Notes under the pieces: generated by a model
The model's database searches: none
Seen by the model: the letters and a program-made list of their open reading frames with translations, nothing else
What the model was told of the DNA's origin: nothing
NCBI RefSeq assembly: GCF_030253575.1
Contig: NC_080559.1
Coordinates: forward strand, 14,359,001 to 14,423,000
Length of the DNA stretch: 64,000 bases
Source: Rhododendron vialii
Lineage: Eukaryota; Streptophyta; Magnoliopsida; Ericales; Ericaceae
Direction of reading: 5' to 3'
In this document: piece by piece, positions 22,398 to 34,513 of the stretch
Position numbering within the stretch: the first letter of the stretch is position 1
Layout of the letters: each line of letters begins with the position of its first letter
Program-made: the position numbers and the translations under genes

Positions 22398-23226
22398 GGA
22401 CGGGGGGGCTCTGCTGCCCAGGGGTGGGCAGCAGCCCCTGCCCACACTCACACACACTCACACACGGCACCGTTTCGTTAAAGAAAAAAAAAAATTTTCT
22501 TCCGCTTGCAATCCTAAGGAGCAGAAACGTGATTATGAGAGCCTTAGAGTTAAAATTTAATTATGTCTCTTTAGAATAATATGATCAGAATAATAAGATC
22601 TTCACGTCAATTCAAACGGATTGAAAATTGGAGCACTTAATTTTTTAATCATATTTTTTAATATATAAACAGTCTAAAAAATTAAGTGTGCCACTTTTTA
22701 ATTCGTTTGAACAAGTACGAATATCTTATTATTCTAATCATATTATTTTAAAGAGATATAATTAACTTTTGTCTATAGGACTCTCATAATCACGTTTCTG
22801 ATCTACAGGATCCTAAATAAAGAGCATATACTTAATTATGAGAGTCTTAGAGACAAAAATTAATTATATCTCTTTAAAATAATATGATTAGAATAATAAG
22901 ATATTCGTACTTGTTCAAACGAATTAAAAAGTGGCACACTTAATTTTTTAGACCGTTTATATATTAAAAAATATGATTAAAAAATTAAGTGCTCCAATTT
23001 TCAATCCGTTTGAATTGACGTGAAGATCTTATTATTCTGGTCATATTATTCTAAAGAGACATAATTAAATTTTAACTCTAAAGCTCTCATAATCACGTTT
23101 CTGCTCCTTAGGATTGCAAACGGAAGAGTTTTTTTTTTTCCTTTAACGAAACGGTGCCGTGTGTGAGTGTGTGTGAGTGTGGGCAGGGGCTGCTGCCCAC
23201 CCCTGGGCAGCAGAGCCCCCGCGTCC
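22398..23226. mobile_element. MULE-type foldback element (829 bp), 9-bp TSD GAGTACAAG
   Basis: The whole element is an inverted repeat. The left end GGACGGGGGGGCTCTGCTGC mirrors the right end, and the arms run about 410 bp to a centre near 22,812. GAGTACAAG flanks it on both sides (22,389-22,397 and 23,227-23,235), the 9-bp TSD of Mutator-like elements. Each arm is itself an imperfect palindrome: CAGAAACGTGATTATGAGAG at the outer edge recurs inverted near the centre. The arm tips also form a short GC-rich hairpin (GCTGCCCAGGGGTGGGCAGC). No transposase is present, so it is non-autonomous. Transcripts would fold into long hairpins. Confidence 0.9.
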
Positions 23227-23235
23227 GAGTACAAG

Positions 23236-24100
23236 GCACTAATCGGACAAGACTAATTACTGGATGCTTCAACATAATCGCAAGATGAAAACCATCTGCA
23301 AGTAAAAAGCAATACCAGGTGGCAGACCAGTATGCGAAGAGACTTTAACAATTCTAGTAGCCTCTTCTGACGTTATTGTATTTCCAGTGACATCTTAACC
23401 TCTCGACAAACAATGAAAGAATTTTGGTTCAAGTTCCAAGGGAATAAGCAGTGAAGTAAAATCACAAAGCTTTTAAGGACCATACTTGGCCCATTGCAAA
23501 TAATAAGTTGCAGTTCTCTTAGCTCGACAACTCTCCATGTCTCTGAGGTTGGTTTGGTTTCGAAGGTCCTGGAGACAGAGTTAGGAAGACTTTCACACCT
23601 TCACAATTCTTGGCATATACTTGTCCAGTGATGTCATGGTAATAACATATTTAGAGTTCCCTGGCCGCATTAAAGGCACTTAAGCCTGTCATAAAATCCA
23701 TGGAGACAGATGTTCACATACTTTCTCTGTTCGCCAGCTGAAATCTTACATGGAGATTGGGAGTTATAAAAACTTCCATTCATAATATACCACCCAGAGT
23801 GCATGCTGTTTAAACTCTAAAATATTCAGGTTGCCTTATAGCAAAGCATAACAAAAATAACTTAAGAAGGACAACTCACATCCTGTACATAAAGAATTAA
23901 TCAAAATTGTGATTGTCCTTTGAAACAAAAATGATGAGAATACATGATTCTCAATACCTGTTCCCTGTACATGTACTACGAGTAAACTACAATAGTTGCA
24001 TAACGCATCAATTTGAAGCCCCAAAACGACACCAAATACATACCCAATAGTATCAATGTACGGTGGCCTGAAGTTTGTTAGTCCTCTATAGCATGTATAA
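23236..24100 (-). other. Unassigned region with possible exon remnants
   Basis: On the minus strand, frames interrupted by stops give protein-like pieces such as TSLDKYMPRIVKV and TSEEATRIVKV followed by TGLPPGIAFYLQM (about 23,270-23,660). These look like decayed exons of a conserved protein, but I cannot name it. The call could be wrong. Confidence 0.25.
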
Positions 24101-24947
24101 TTTGAATAGTTTGCCGGTTGTGCACCAAATAGTTTCGAATGCACCTATAAAAATTAACTAATTCAAAGTCAAAAAGTATAAAGAAAGAAGAAAGAATTAG
24201 CTCAACAAGTTCTAGAATTGAATGAGAAAGAGTAGCTGACCATGTCATGAACTGGATTTGAACTAGCACCTCTGGGAGCAGACAGAATAAATTTCAATTT
24301 AGGTTCACTCAATTCCAATATGGTGTGCAATTTTTTTTCCTACTTAGACAACATACATTTGTAAAGATAGCTGGGGAAATTGTTCGAGTCATCTACTAAA
24401 GCAAGCAAGTTTTCCATAGGCTTATAGTTGATGCAATGCTTCATATTTTTCTCAACTTTGACAGTAGAAACTAAAAAGGAAGCATCTCCCATAACTTTTG
24501 GTATTCTTTTGTTCTTTACTATACATGCGTGGAGCCTTGAGTTCATTTTAACTCACATTTGAGTTGACTGTAGCTTTGGGCAGTCTTAGGGCATATCTAT
24601 TTGCATGAAAAATATCCCATATGCAGGAAAAAGAGGTATAGCGAAATGGATTTTCTGAGGAATCTCTCCTAAACTTTCAGTTGAATTACTCAAATCCAAG
24701 ATATGGACATTGGGCAGTTACAGTTGCTTTGTGGAATAGCCAACGAATAAGAGTTGGCATGCATTTCAGAAAAAGGAATAAGATGAAGGGAATTTTTTAC
24801 TCTTGGAGAGAAATGCATAGAACGAGTCAAATTTAGCGGACGAACTTTTACATCTATCCAGTTTTATGGAATACTAATTGGTACTACCACCAGCAGACAA
24901 ATATTTACATTTTCCAAATCATATCAAGCAGTAGTTTTACATCTTAC
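24101..24947. other. Intron-like sequence beside the helicase fragment
   Basis: No clear gene. A minus-strand piece near 24,085-24,150 (IQIIHAIED after a TTTTTATAG acceptor-like string) could be the next helicase exon, where NDVDLIHEIE is expected. This is weak. Confidence 0.3.
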
Positions 24948-25345
24948 CTCAGTAACAAAGCTTATAGCCAGCCCTCCTCTTCCTTCTCTTACAGTATGCC
25001 CAACGCGATGGACATAGTCCCTCAGGTTGCTGCAGTGGTTAAGCCATCACAACATTTTATGAAAACATGTACTGACCATAAAAAAAAAGGGGTTCGTTAA
25101 AAGTTATAACCTTGGGATATCATAATTGATAACAAGATCAACTGTTGGAATATCCAAACCATGGCTGGCAACATCATTAACAGGAATTTGTCTAGATTTG
25201 AATTGATGCAGTGCAGCAAGCCTCAGAGACTGGGTTTTTAACGAATACAATGCAACAACTTTCAAATCAAGCTCTTCAAGTAATAAACTTAGACTGTGAC
25301 AAATCCAGTTCAAACAATGTAAAGATGAAATTGTAGTAGACCATG
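24948..25345 (-). pseudogene. RH36: DEAD-box RNA helicase fragment, RH36/Dbp8-like
   Basis: Two exon remnants of the helicase C-terminal RecA domain are visible. Exon A (25,111 to about 25,345) reads [22 protein letters not shown], then [19 protein letters not shown]. The usual LLAT before DVASRGLD is missing, and motif V has His for Arg. Exon B (24,948-25,029) reads DYVHRVGHTVREGRGGLAI, where motif VI should be HRVGRTAR. The losses of motif V/VI arginines would abolish ATPase coupling. Upstream of SLSLL the match continues out of frame, so there is also a frameshift. Splice signals are kept on both sides of the intron (GT at 25,109-25,110, AG before 25,029). The DEAD motif and the N-terminal RecA domain are not found. 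Family assignment is firm; the RH36 subfamily rests on the [10 protein letters not shown] block. Confidence 0.75.
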
Positions 25346-25390
25346 CCTACTAAATAAGTTGTACCAATAAAGAAAGGCCACTATTATCAT

Positions 25391-25967
25391 TAGGGCTATT
25401 ACTCGAAACCGGAAAATCGATCGAAACCGGAAAATCGATTGAAACTGGAAAAACCGAACCGGACCGAATTTTTTAAACCGGTTGAATAATTTCGATCCGG
25501 TTTATGTGTTTTAAAAATCGGTTGAAACCAAACCGGTTATATATATGTATAATATATACATATATAAAAACATAGGGGAGTGGTTGAATTATGGATTTTT
25601 GGTTGATATTTTGTGGTGTATATTGGTCTAATAAATATATTTATTATATAAAAACTATTTTTTTGGGCTTAATTATGTTTTTATGGATTTTTTTTTATGT
25701 ATTGGGCTCAAAATTGATCCTTTTTTGTTGGGCCCAAAAAAAAGAGTTGAATTATAGATTTTTGGTTGATATTTTATGGGTTGAATTGTGAATTTTTTGA
25801 TGTGTTAGGCAAAAAATATGGCCCATGAATGAAAACCAGATAAACCAAACCGAAACCGGACCGGTTTATCTCAACCGGTTCCGGTTTCTAAAAATCTAAA
25901 ACCGGATAACCAGTTTCGACCGAAAAATACACCCAAACCGGTCGAAACCGGACCGGTATCACCCCTA
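25391..25967. mobile_element. hAT-type MITE (577 bp), 8-bp TSD ATTATCAT
   Basis: The ends are TAGGGCTATTACTC and GTATCACCCCTA, imperfect inverted repeats of the hAT TAGGGGTG type. ATTATCAT flanks the element (25,383-25,390 and 25,968-25,975). Both halves are packed with AACCGG and ACCGGTT strings. No transposase. It sits 45 bp upstream of the helicase remnant. Confidence 0.85.
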
Positions 25968-25975
25968 ATTATCAT

Positions 25976-28218
25976 TGTTCCTTGTTTTCTCAGTAGTTTC
26001 AAATATCTGTGCAGTGTGCACTACTAAAATAACTGGGAGACCAAAATACAAATAAGATAAGTTGTACCAGCCAGTTGGAACAAAAATTAATAGGCATTTG
26101 TATTTCCTGACTAAATTAAACAAGCAAGCAATAATCAAAATGAAGATTCTACTAATATATGCAATTTTAAAAAATATATAGTGACCTGAAATGACAAATT
26201 TCCTTCTCTCTTAGTAAAACCTAAACGCAAGTCAACCTTTTCCTAATCTAGTACAAAAAAGGAAATGCAAGTAAACCATTAAATTTTTAAAAAGGAGGAA
26301 CATTATTACCTTACCATCAGATCTCTACAGTACGCGTCCCTTGACTTAACAAGCCAAGAAGGCCAATCTGCAACCACCTATTCCCCTTTTCTAGCATTTG
26401 GAATGCTTCCAATAGGCTAATAATCAGAAACACCTCCAACTTTACAAGTCTCTCTTCTTCTCAAAATGGTCATGCCTACTCTTTTGGAGTCATTCTGATT
26501 CTTATTACTTAAATCGAACTCTAGTATCATGTACAAAAGAACACAACTGATAACATGTGAATGCCCAGCTCTGGTATAATAGAATCAAAAACTTTGGAAG
26601 AGTAAATTAAATTGGTCAGACCAGAGCATCAAACTGCACAAATCAATCAGCTTTAGAAAATGGAGAAAAACTTAATAATCTGTGTACCACAAGGTCCAGT
26701 TTTTGAATGGACAAGCCAAATAGGCTTATATTTATTAGATGATAATGCATAGATCACCAACAATAAAAAGCAAGCACATAGAGAAGTAAGAAGCAAACCT
26801 AACCCAAAGTATTATTTAATTCAAGAATCTGTACTCCTACATCGACTCATAAATTCTATAGCTCTCTTGGTTGATTGAATCATCAATTCCTCAATTATCC
26901 ATTTCTACGTTCTGATCTCATAACCTGAATATAACAAAGAAACGTAGAATCTGATAGAGTCCTTTGGAAAAAATCAAAGAGCGCAGTCCCTCAAATAGTT
27001 CTCGCTTTAAGGACAAGATTTCGGCTAAAACCAAAGCTTATCTTCCACTTTTTAATCATGTTTGGAAAGAACCAACAGGCAAAAATAATATTGCTCTCAA
27101 TGGGTATTAGTTGGTAGATTGAAGGCCAAAAGCTCAATGATACTTGCCTGGAACCGCACATACGTGCAAACCATGTATACCACTTATAGCAGGGGAGAAA
27201 TCAACACAAATACAAAAGAGAAGTTAAGATTTCTTATTTTCTATAAGAGTTAAGATTTCCTTATTTTCTATTAGAGTGATTTCCTAATTTTCTATACGAT
27301 AACCTTCATTTGCCAGCCAACAAACCATTCAAATATCTATCAAAGATAACTTTGACTTGTCAATCAATACTCCTCAATATTGGACTTTAGTAGGTTCTTC
27401 ATCTGCTTTCCATATTCAAAAACACGAACTAAATTCACCCAAAAACAAAGACTACAAACAAACCCCTTTTTGTTTTGACCTAAATCGACCTTAAACACAC
27501 GAAACCCTATACCCAAACTATATTTGCAAACTGACCTGGAAAATAAACAAACAAAAATGGCTTAGAAACACGAAGACCTGGCTATCCATCCATGTGGATT
27601 CGACCGAGATCCAATAGACGAATTAAACATTTGAGAAATGATCACAGTGAAGAGAAATGATGGTTTTCTATTGATCTATTTTTTGAAATGATGAGAAACT
27701 CCAATCCTTTCCACATTTTCTCAAAACCCAAAGGAGCTGCATAAAGTCACAGGCCTACTATGAGAAAATTATGCAGAGTGCTAATTGCCCCTTCCGGCAC
27801 TGCTAAGCTTAGTTTTGAACCAATATCCAAAAACCTCATCAAACCCTTTTCGGTTACAGCTCTATTCTGGAAAACCCATGCCAAAAAAAAAAAGACTGAA
27901 GATTGGCAAATAAACAGAGGACACAAGCCACACAATTATCCACCAAGAAAATGCAACTAAAGAGGAAAATTTTGGCTTTACAAAACCTAGTCTTTCATCT
28001 TCAAAAATCCAATGTCCAAACAAAAACCATTAACGAATTTTTGATAAATCCCGACGGTTGTCAAAGACAATCAGAATAAAACCCTAATTTTCCAACTTTC
28101 GTGAAACAAAAAGCATATCAGACAAAACACATCAAAACCCTAAGACCCCGTACGTTTCGGGATTTTGGACTTTGGACTCTCTTTGTGCACGGTCCCCAAT
28201 AAATTTTCTTTCAATTAT
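25976..28218. other. AT-rich DNA without a recognisable gene
   Basis: No conserved coding signal on either strand. A minus-strand 62-codon frame (27,747-27,935) has no recognisable domain. Confidence 0.4.
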
Positions 28219-28219
28219 T

Positions 28220-28279
<60 letters not shown>
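28219..28279. repeat. (CT)n microsatellite
   Basis: About thirty CT units in a row, uninterrupted. It produces Ser-Leu and Arg-Glu repeat ORFs that are not genes. Confidence 0.95.
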
Positions 28280-28281
<2 letters not shown>

Positions 28282-28501
28282 CTCATTACCCAAAATCAAA
28301 ATCCTAAAACGAACGTGGCCTAAAAGAATTCCAGGTTTCACATCACTAAAACAAACGAAACCTCATTAGGGCACCAAAATAGGCAAACCCCTGTGGGGAT
28401 TTGAAGTTTCAGATCTACAAATCTATGAAACCACACTTTTTCCCGATACGTATATACTGAAGAGTAAGCGATTATACCTTTTGTCGCCGAGGAACAAGGC
28501 T

Positions 28502-28647
28502 CTATCTCTTATTTTCAGTATCCCGAGGTTTCACGAGGACCACAGTCATGCAATCAACACAGCCTTGGAGCCGGTCGTCGCCAACAAGCGGTCGGATGTG
28601 GACGGCAAGTTTTACGCAGCAGTTCTCCGTCACCGCCGACGCTTCTA
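28502..28647 (-). pseudogene. Kinesin-4 motor, first-exon fragment with lost start codon
   Basis: The minus-strand peptide reads EASAVTENCCVKLAVHIRPL, then VGDDRLQGCVDCMTVV and VKPR. From memory this matches the N terminus of plant kinesin-4 motors such as FRA1 (SVKVAVHIRPLIGDER...GKPQ), the first beta strand of the motor domain. The expected ATG is ATA here (28,645-28,647). After KPR the frame leaves the family and stops at 28,502-28,504. No P-loop (GQTGSGKT) follows. So this is one broken exon, not a motor gene. The subfamily is likely but the exact orthologue is unknown. Confidence 0.65.
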
Positions 28648-30500
28648 TTGACAGCAGAGGAGGGATAAATAAATGACCGTGATGGCAGCCAGCGTGTTCC
28701 TCACCCTTGTGACACCCAAAGTAGTTGACCGGTGGAGGAGTACACCTGGATGAAGAAGTCCGTCTGCCAAAACTCTCGTTGAGATCGCTTTCCAAGAGAT
28801 AGAGCAACTCTAGACGAAGACGATGACGATGAGGATGATGATGAGGAAGTCGATGGAGATACGGTGACTTCCGCTTGAGATTGATTTCGCTCGATCAAGA
28901 GATAGAGAGAGAAAGAAGTGGACAACAGAGGAGGAGAAGTAGTTGTGGAGTCGCAGAGGGTGTAGAAGAGAGAGAGAGAAAGAAAAGCAGGAGTCACTCT
29001 CGATCTGCGCATGTGTTCCCCACCACCAGCCGAAATTACCAACATACCTTCACACTGAAGGAAAAAAAAACGAGAGGAAGGAGTTTTAGGACACAAACGA
29101 AAAATCCCGAAAAGCAAGAAAACCCATTAAAGTAAAATTTAATTCGCATGAACAGTACACCAACACTGAGCAAAATGACAAGTATGCCCTCGTTCTGACC
29201 CAGCATATGCCAAGAATATTCTAATCGGAAGGACCCGATTGGAAAAATCGGCCAAAATCGGCCAATTTGGATTTAAGACTCAACATCTTCTTTACAGGCC
29301 AGGGGCCTGGATCCGTCAAATCCAAAGGGGCTATTATGGACCACACTTCAAAATTGCCCAACAACACTGATAAGAAAATTGCAAAAATCTAATCTTGGAT
29401 CGGCTTTTTTACTCATAGATCAATATATATAAACTGCACGCAATGGATTATAAAAAGATGATAATTACCTGGTTAGAGTCCAGTTTAAGAACCAAGTTTC
29501 CTGATAATCAAAGTGGGTATCCTGATTTAACGATGTTTTGAGGGTGTTGAGAGAGCTGAGTTGATAGCAGCGAGGTCCTTGAGCTGCTGCAGAGTTCGGG
29601 AAGGTGTGTGCAACGGCGTCGCGAAGAGAGCGAGAGGAGGAGGCGGGATTAAAAGTAAAAGAGTACTAGCAACGGGATCACCTGTAAACGACTCTAGGGG
29701 CCACGGGTGGACAGAAGTGGTTGGAGGGAGGAGAATCTATATATCTTTGATCGTACTGTGCGAGATCGAAAGCGGAAAGGGAGGCGATAATCGTTTGAGA
29801 TTAGACAGAGAGAGAGGCGATAATCATTCAAAATTTGAAATGGAGAGAGAGAACATCCGAAAGAGGGAAGGGTGAGGACAAAAAAAAATGTAATTGAATA
29901 GCCAAGATTTATAGAGGCCTCTCAACCAATAATAGATTGACACATACATATTTTTTCAAAAAACCTGAGCTCCATTGTTATATGGATAGATATATCTACT
30001 GGTATATATCACTAAATGTATAGTTGTATATATCAGCATACATATCAGGAATATACATATATAACAGTGGAATATGTAAGTCAGGTTTTTACGTCTTAGT
30101 TTGAGCAATACATGCAAAGATATATGACATACTTACACACACCCCCTATCCGTGTCCCCATTTTTTAAAAGCTCTAGTCTCTCGTGTCCGTGACCATGCT
30201 ACATAGTTGTAGACTAATGAAATGAAGAAAGCTGATCTCGAGTTTTACACTTGAACAATCCCTGCCCCCATTTGCCCATAACCACAACTCAACTCATTTC
30301 TCAACTCAAATCATCCAGATTGGAAATATTCCACCACTCAACAAAACACTAAAAAACCACTTAAACAAGTCCGAAAAGAACCAACACGCCAAGTCAAGTT
30401 CAAAGAAAAGGAGCAAGGACCATAGAAGCAGGAGGAGGAGAATATTTTTCTCAGCCATTTAAAAATTGACAAAACTTGTTTCAAAATACAAAGTTGTTTT
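28648..30500. other. Former 5' flank of the kinesin fragment and unassigned DNA
   Basis: A minus-strand frame at 28,701-29,117 with a long serine run (about 28,810-28,850) could be 5' untranslated DNA of the former kinesin gene. GA-rich strings lie at 28,900-28,985 and 29,800-29,870. No confident gene. Confidence 0.35.
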
Positions 30501-30501
30501 A

Positions 30502-30743
30502 GGTGGTGTTCCAAATGAATAATAAAAAGAATTTTTAGAAAAAGAAGGTTTTTCAAGCTCAAATATAATGAAAATGAAAAATAATTTTTTAATTTTGTTT
30601 GTACCATTTAAAAGATGTCAATGAGATCTATCAAACAAGATCCATATTGGTAGGAAAATTATTTGCGTAAACACATGATTTTTGAGCTTGAAATTACCTT
30701 CTTTTTCTAAAAGTTACTTTTTCTCAAAAGTGGAACACTCCCT
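30502..30743. mobile_element. MITE related to the one at 18,746
   Basis: The ends, GGTGTTCCAAATGAATAATA and CAAAAGTGGAACACTCCC, are inverted, and TTAGAAAAAGAAGG is repeated in inverse near both ends. The core AATGAGATCTATCAAACAAG is nearly the same as in the 18,746 MITE. Boundaries are good to a few bases; I could not fix a TSD. Confidence 0.65.
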
Positions 30744-31771
30744 CAGAATTACGAGACCAATATCTGTAGCAAAGGAAAATGCACTCCAACACTAAAATCT
30801 ATACTATGTATTTTTTTAGTCACGACGACTTTCTATTGCATGCAAAATCTAGCATCAAAGCACATCACCAAAGTAAACTTATAGTATCAGTACACTATAA
30901 TATGAGTAAAATTGTAAATATCTATACAACAAAGATTAAGCTCATACGAGATCAAGAAAGCCAAGGCGTAAAGTTTGTTTGCAATTATTATGCAGAGAGA
31001 AAATGTAGGACCATGTGGAAACCTCTACAGCAGCAAGATGAGTTGACCTGCATGGAAAGAGAAGGCGGTAGCTCTTTAATTTATTTGAACCGTAAGTAAA
31101 TCTACCAAGGCCTTCCAATGGAGCAACTCGGAAACTGCCACCAGCTGTCAAACACAGCCCATGTAAGCAGGACTTATGGTATTCAGATTTAAAGAATATA
31201 CTGCACACTTGTGAAACAAAAATAATGTGAATAAATATCACAAAACTTGATAACAAATGAGACTGATATTGAATAGGTACGAGCCTCATGGTAGTAGCAA
31301 AAAAAATGGTAAGGATGAACAATCATGGCCTTGAAGGGAATGACTAGATTGCAATTACATTACGAAGCTCTAATTGCTTTCAAGATTCATTACCATTCAA
31401 CACACTATCTATGCTGGTAAAACCGTGCAATTAGTTGAATATAGGATTTCGTGACATCATGTTGTCTCAACATGTTAATGTCTCTAAACAATAAACGAAA
31501 TCACATCTTCTGCATAATAGCAATATAGCATATTCTCTAGTGAATGCTCAGCCTGAAAACTAAGACTATCCAAATTGAAGTGATGGCACAAACTTGACAT
31601 TCATATATCCCTAGCACAATTCAAGAATTGACATTCAGTTTACCCACAATATAAAGTTGATTGGCAGAGTTTTACGACAATCCAAATAAAAGTACAGAAT
31701 CTACTCATAAATCACCCTCCTTCATCCCCAACTTCAGTAAGTTATGATCTATGGTATCGAGTGCTGCTATT
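30744..31771. other. Unassigned DNA
   Basis: No gene seen. Small ORFs on both strands lack recognisable features. Confidence 0.35.
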
Positions 31772-32138
31772 GGTCCATACAATATGTATATGCAATGTAC
31801 ATATAGATTTTGTGGGGCCCAATTCGGGTCCCACAAAGATGATCCGAACCGCTCATTATTTTTAAAACATCTTTTTATGGAACCCTGTAAAAAATCAGCT
31901 CAACCCGATATCGGTAAGGATTTTTTCTGAATTTGTAGGGGCGAAACTAAGCAGTTAAATAGTTTCGCCTCCACAAATTAAGAAAAAATCCTTACCAATA
32001 TCGGGTTGTGCTGATTTTTTACAGGGCTCCATAAAAAAATATTTGAAAAATAATGGGTGGTTTGAATCATCTTTGTGGGACCCGAGGTGGGCCCCACAAA
32101 ACTGATATGTACATAATATGTACATTTCATATGTACCC
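31772..32138. mobile_element. Foldback MITE (~367 bp)
   Basis: The arms of about 170 bp are inverted copies, with TTTTGTGGGGCCC and GGGTCCCACAAAGATGAT on the left mirrored by ATCATCTTTGTGGGACCC and GGGCCCCACAAAA on the right. The centre is near 31,955. The arms differ by about one base in ten. Tips are rich in ATGTACATA strings, which blurs the TSD. Confidence 0.8.
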
Positions 32139-33211
32139 CTAGCATTTTTGAAAAATTAATTCATATAGTTAATAGTGTAATATGGAAACTGAAAGGATTC
32201 GCCATTTCTCTAAAGCCCCTTGCTTGTGAGAAATAGTAACAAAAGAAAGGTCTCACCAAATCTATTTGGGTGAGATTTGAGGAAAAACAAATATAGACCA
32301 AGAAAAATCAACAATGCTCATCATTTCTTATCATTTCTCACACCTTTCAATCATCCAATAAGTGATATGATTCTAATTTTTTCTTTCTTGTATTGTCTTC
32401 TCTCGCCATTACCCATCCAAAGACCTCTACGAGTCAACACTTTATGCCAATTAGTGACATTGCTATGTGCTACGCATGATTGTCGTGCCGTTGTTTTGAA
32501 TACATAGATTAGATTGCTAATATTTTTTGGGCCGTTCATCCACTATGTCTGCAATACGCGGGAACCTGAAAATCTTGCAAGCAGTCAATATTTACATAGA
32601 TTAGAAGTTTTAGTGTGCTGGAGAATGGAATATTAGACATAAACGGCAGTTCAATCTAAGATAGCCTCTGAGCAGAAATCCATATTTCCATTTTGAATCA
32701 AAAGATAGCAGCATCAAGTGGTGAAGGAATAAAATTAATCCTTCAAATTGTGAACCTGAAAATGCAGCAACAGTAGCAGTAACACCTCCAAGCAGCAACA
32801 ATACCTCTAAATTGGTAGAGGAAAAGATAAACACAGCACCTGCAGCATCATCCCATGACTAATTAGCATTAGCAGCAATGCTAATTTGATCCAGAAACAA
32901 CAGTAATCACACAAAACCACACTTCCCATCTTAAAGAAATCCAGTAGAAGCAATAGAACCAAAATGAACCGCATATTGCAAGCATAATAGTTGCAGCAGC
33001 CAAAGCAGCACCAAAATTCCTTTAAAAAGTTTGAGGTGTACAAAAAACAGACCAACTCGACACAAAGAGACCCAGACTAAAGACCCTTGAAGTACATGAT
33101 CAGACTCAACGACCACCCTAAAACCTGCTACCAACACAAAGATGACACCCCTGACTCAAAATAAAAATAAACAAAAGACCCCAAAGCTGTACACCCTCCC
33201 ACCAAAGACAC
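32139..33211. other. Unassigned DNA
   Basis: No convincing gene. Minus-strand frames at 32,610-33,137 are rich in Leu/Phe but have no recognisable domain. Confidence 0.35.
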
Positions 33212-33219
33212 CTCAAGCT

Positions 33220-34069
33220 TAGGGATGGCAAAGGGGCGGATATGCCCGAAAATATAACCATATCCGAATCCGCCCCAATAACTAAACGGGGAGAGAAGAG
33301 TCGACCCATAACCGAACCAAACAGGGTTCGGGTAATCCCCGAACCGAATGGGTAACCGAACCAAACAAATCAGAAACTTTAGCAAGAATGACCAACGGGA
33401 GCCGTAGATCGAAAACCAAATAAACAGATGAATAGATCAGAAAACAAAAACTTCTTTCACTGGGGTGGGTTTCACCATACTTCATCCTTACTAGTTTGAC
33501 TAACATAACCCATATTATATAGCTACAAACCAAGAAAAGTAGAAAAATACAGGTCGACTAAGTTGCACATGAGAGAGAGAGAGAGAGAGTGTGTTTGTGT
33601 GAGAGTTACGGCCTTAGTTAAATCGTCGACCAACCGACGGAGAAGAGGGAGAATGACGGCGAAGTGGATGGAGAAGAGGGAGGTTGAAGTTGAAGCGTTA
33701 TGGCTGGTGGATGGACGACGAACTAGATCAGAGAAGTCAAGGGGCGATTCTGTGAGAGAGAACTCAGAGAAGGAACCAGAGAGTCGGTGAGACTGTAGAG
33801 GGAGAAATATTCTGAGTCTGTGAAGTGTGAACTTGAACCCCTAGACACATACTGTTATACTTATATATAAAGGGTATTCTTGTAATTTTATTATTTCGGT
33901 TCGGGTATCGGTTCGGTTAACAGTTAAACCATAACCGAACCAATACCTGTTCGGTTATTCAAGGCCTCAACCATACCCATATCCACAGGGAGAATTTCGG
34001 GTATGGTTCAGGGAAAAACTTCGATTACGGTTATGATACCCATTGGTTCAATCAAGATTGTCATCCTTA
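33220..34069. mobile_element. Non-autonomous hAT-type element (850 bp)
   Basis: The left end TAGGGATGGCAAAGG and the right end GATTGTCATCCTTA are inverted relatives of the hAT terminus. The flanking 8-mers CTCAAGCT (33,212-33,219) and CTTAGGCT (34,070-34,077) agree at six of eight positions, as expected for an old TSD. Both halves are full of CCGAACC/GGTTCGG strings. A GA-rich block with a small plus-strand ORF (33,563-33,790) is internal and has no transposase features. Confidence 0.7.
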
Positions 34070-34077
34070 CTTAGGCT

Positions 34078-34513
34078 ACACACTCAAACAAACAAGAAAA
34101 CTAAACCTAAAAAATGACTAGACAACCCAGAGACAAACATACAAAGAAATGGTATGGTCTCTTGACCAAAATTAACTACACCAACATCTTCCGACTTTGA
34201 AGCTCAACACACACACACACACCAAATGGACGGGCCTCTTGACCAAAAGTGCATGACCAAAAGACAATTCACCCACTCAATCAAAGCAACCCAAGGTCTT
34301 TACAAGGTCATAAAGATGAGCTCGAGATTGGCTTTTCAGAGACAATTCATGAAATTGTTTGATGAGATATGCAATAATCTAAACATAAAGACCAGAATAC
34401 AAATTATTGAGCCTCTACCGAATTTTCATACCACAAGATCTAGCTATCTGCCAAAACAGAATTTTATTTGACATCAAGAATATAAACTGCAGAGAAAGGG
34501 CAATATAGTCCAC
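34078..34513. other. DNA beyond the last UTP10 remnant
   Basis: The UTP10 C terminus should lie on the minus strand in this direction, but I cannot find it. A plus-strand ORF (34,226-34,471) has no recognisable domain. Confidence 0.35.

Noticed and set aside
28701..29117. 138-codon minus-strand ORF with a serine run
   Set aside because: No domain, low complexity; more likely old 5' leader of the kinesin fragment.
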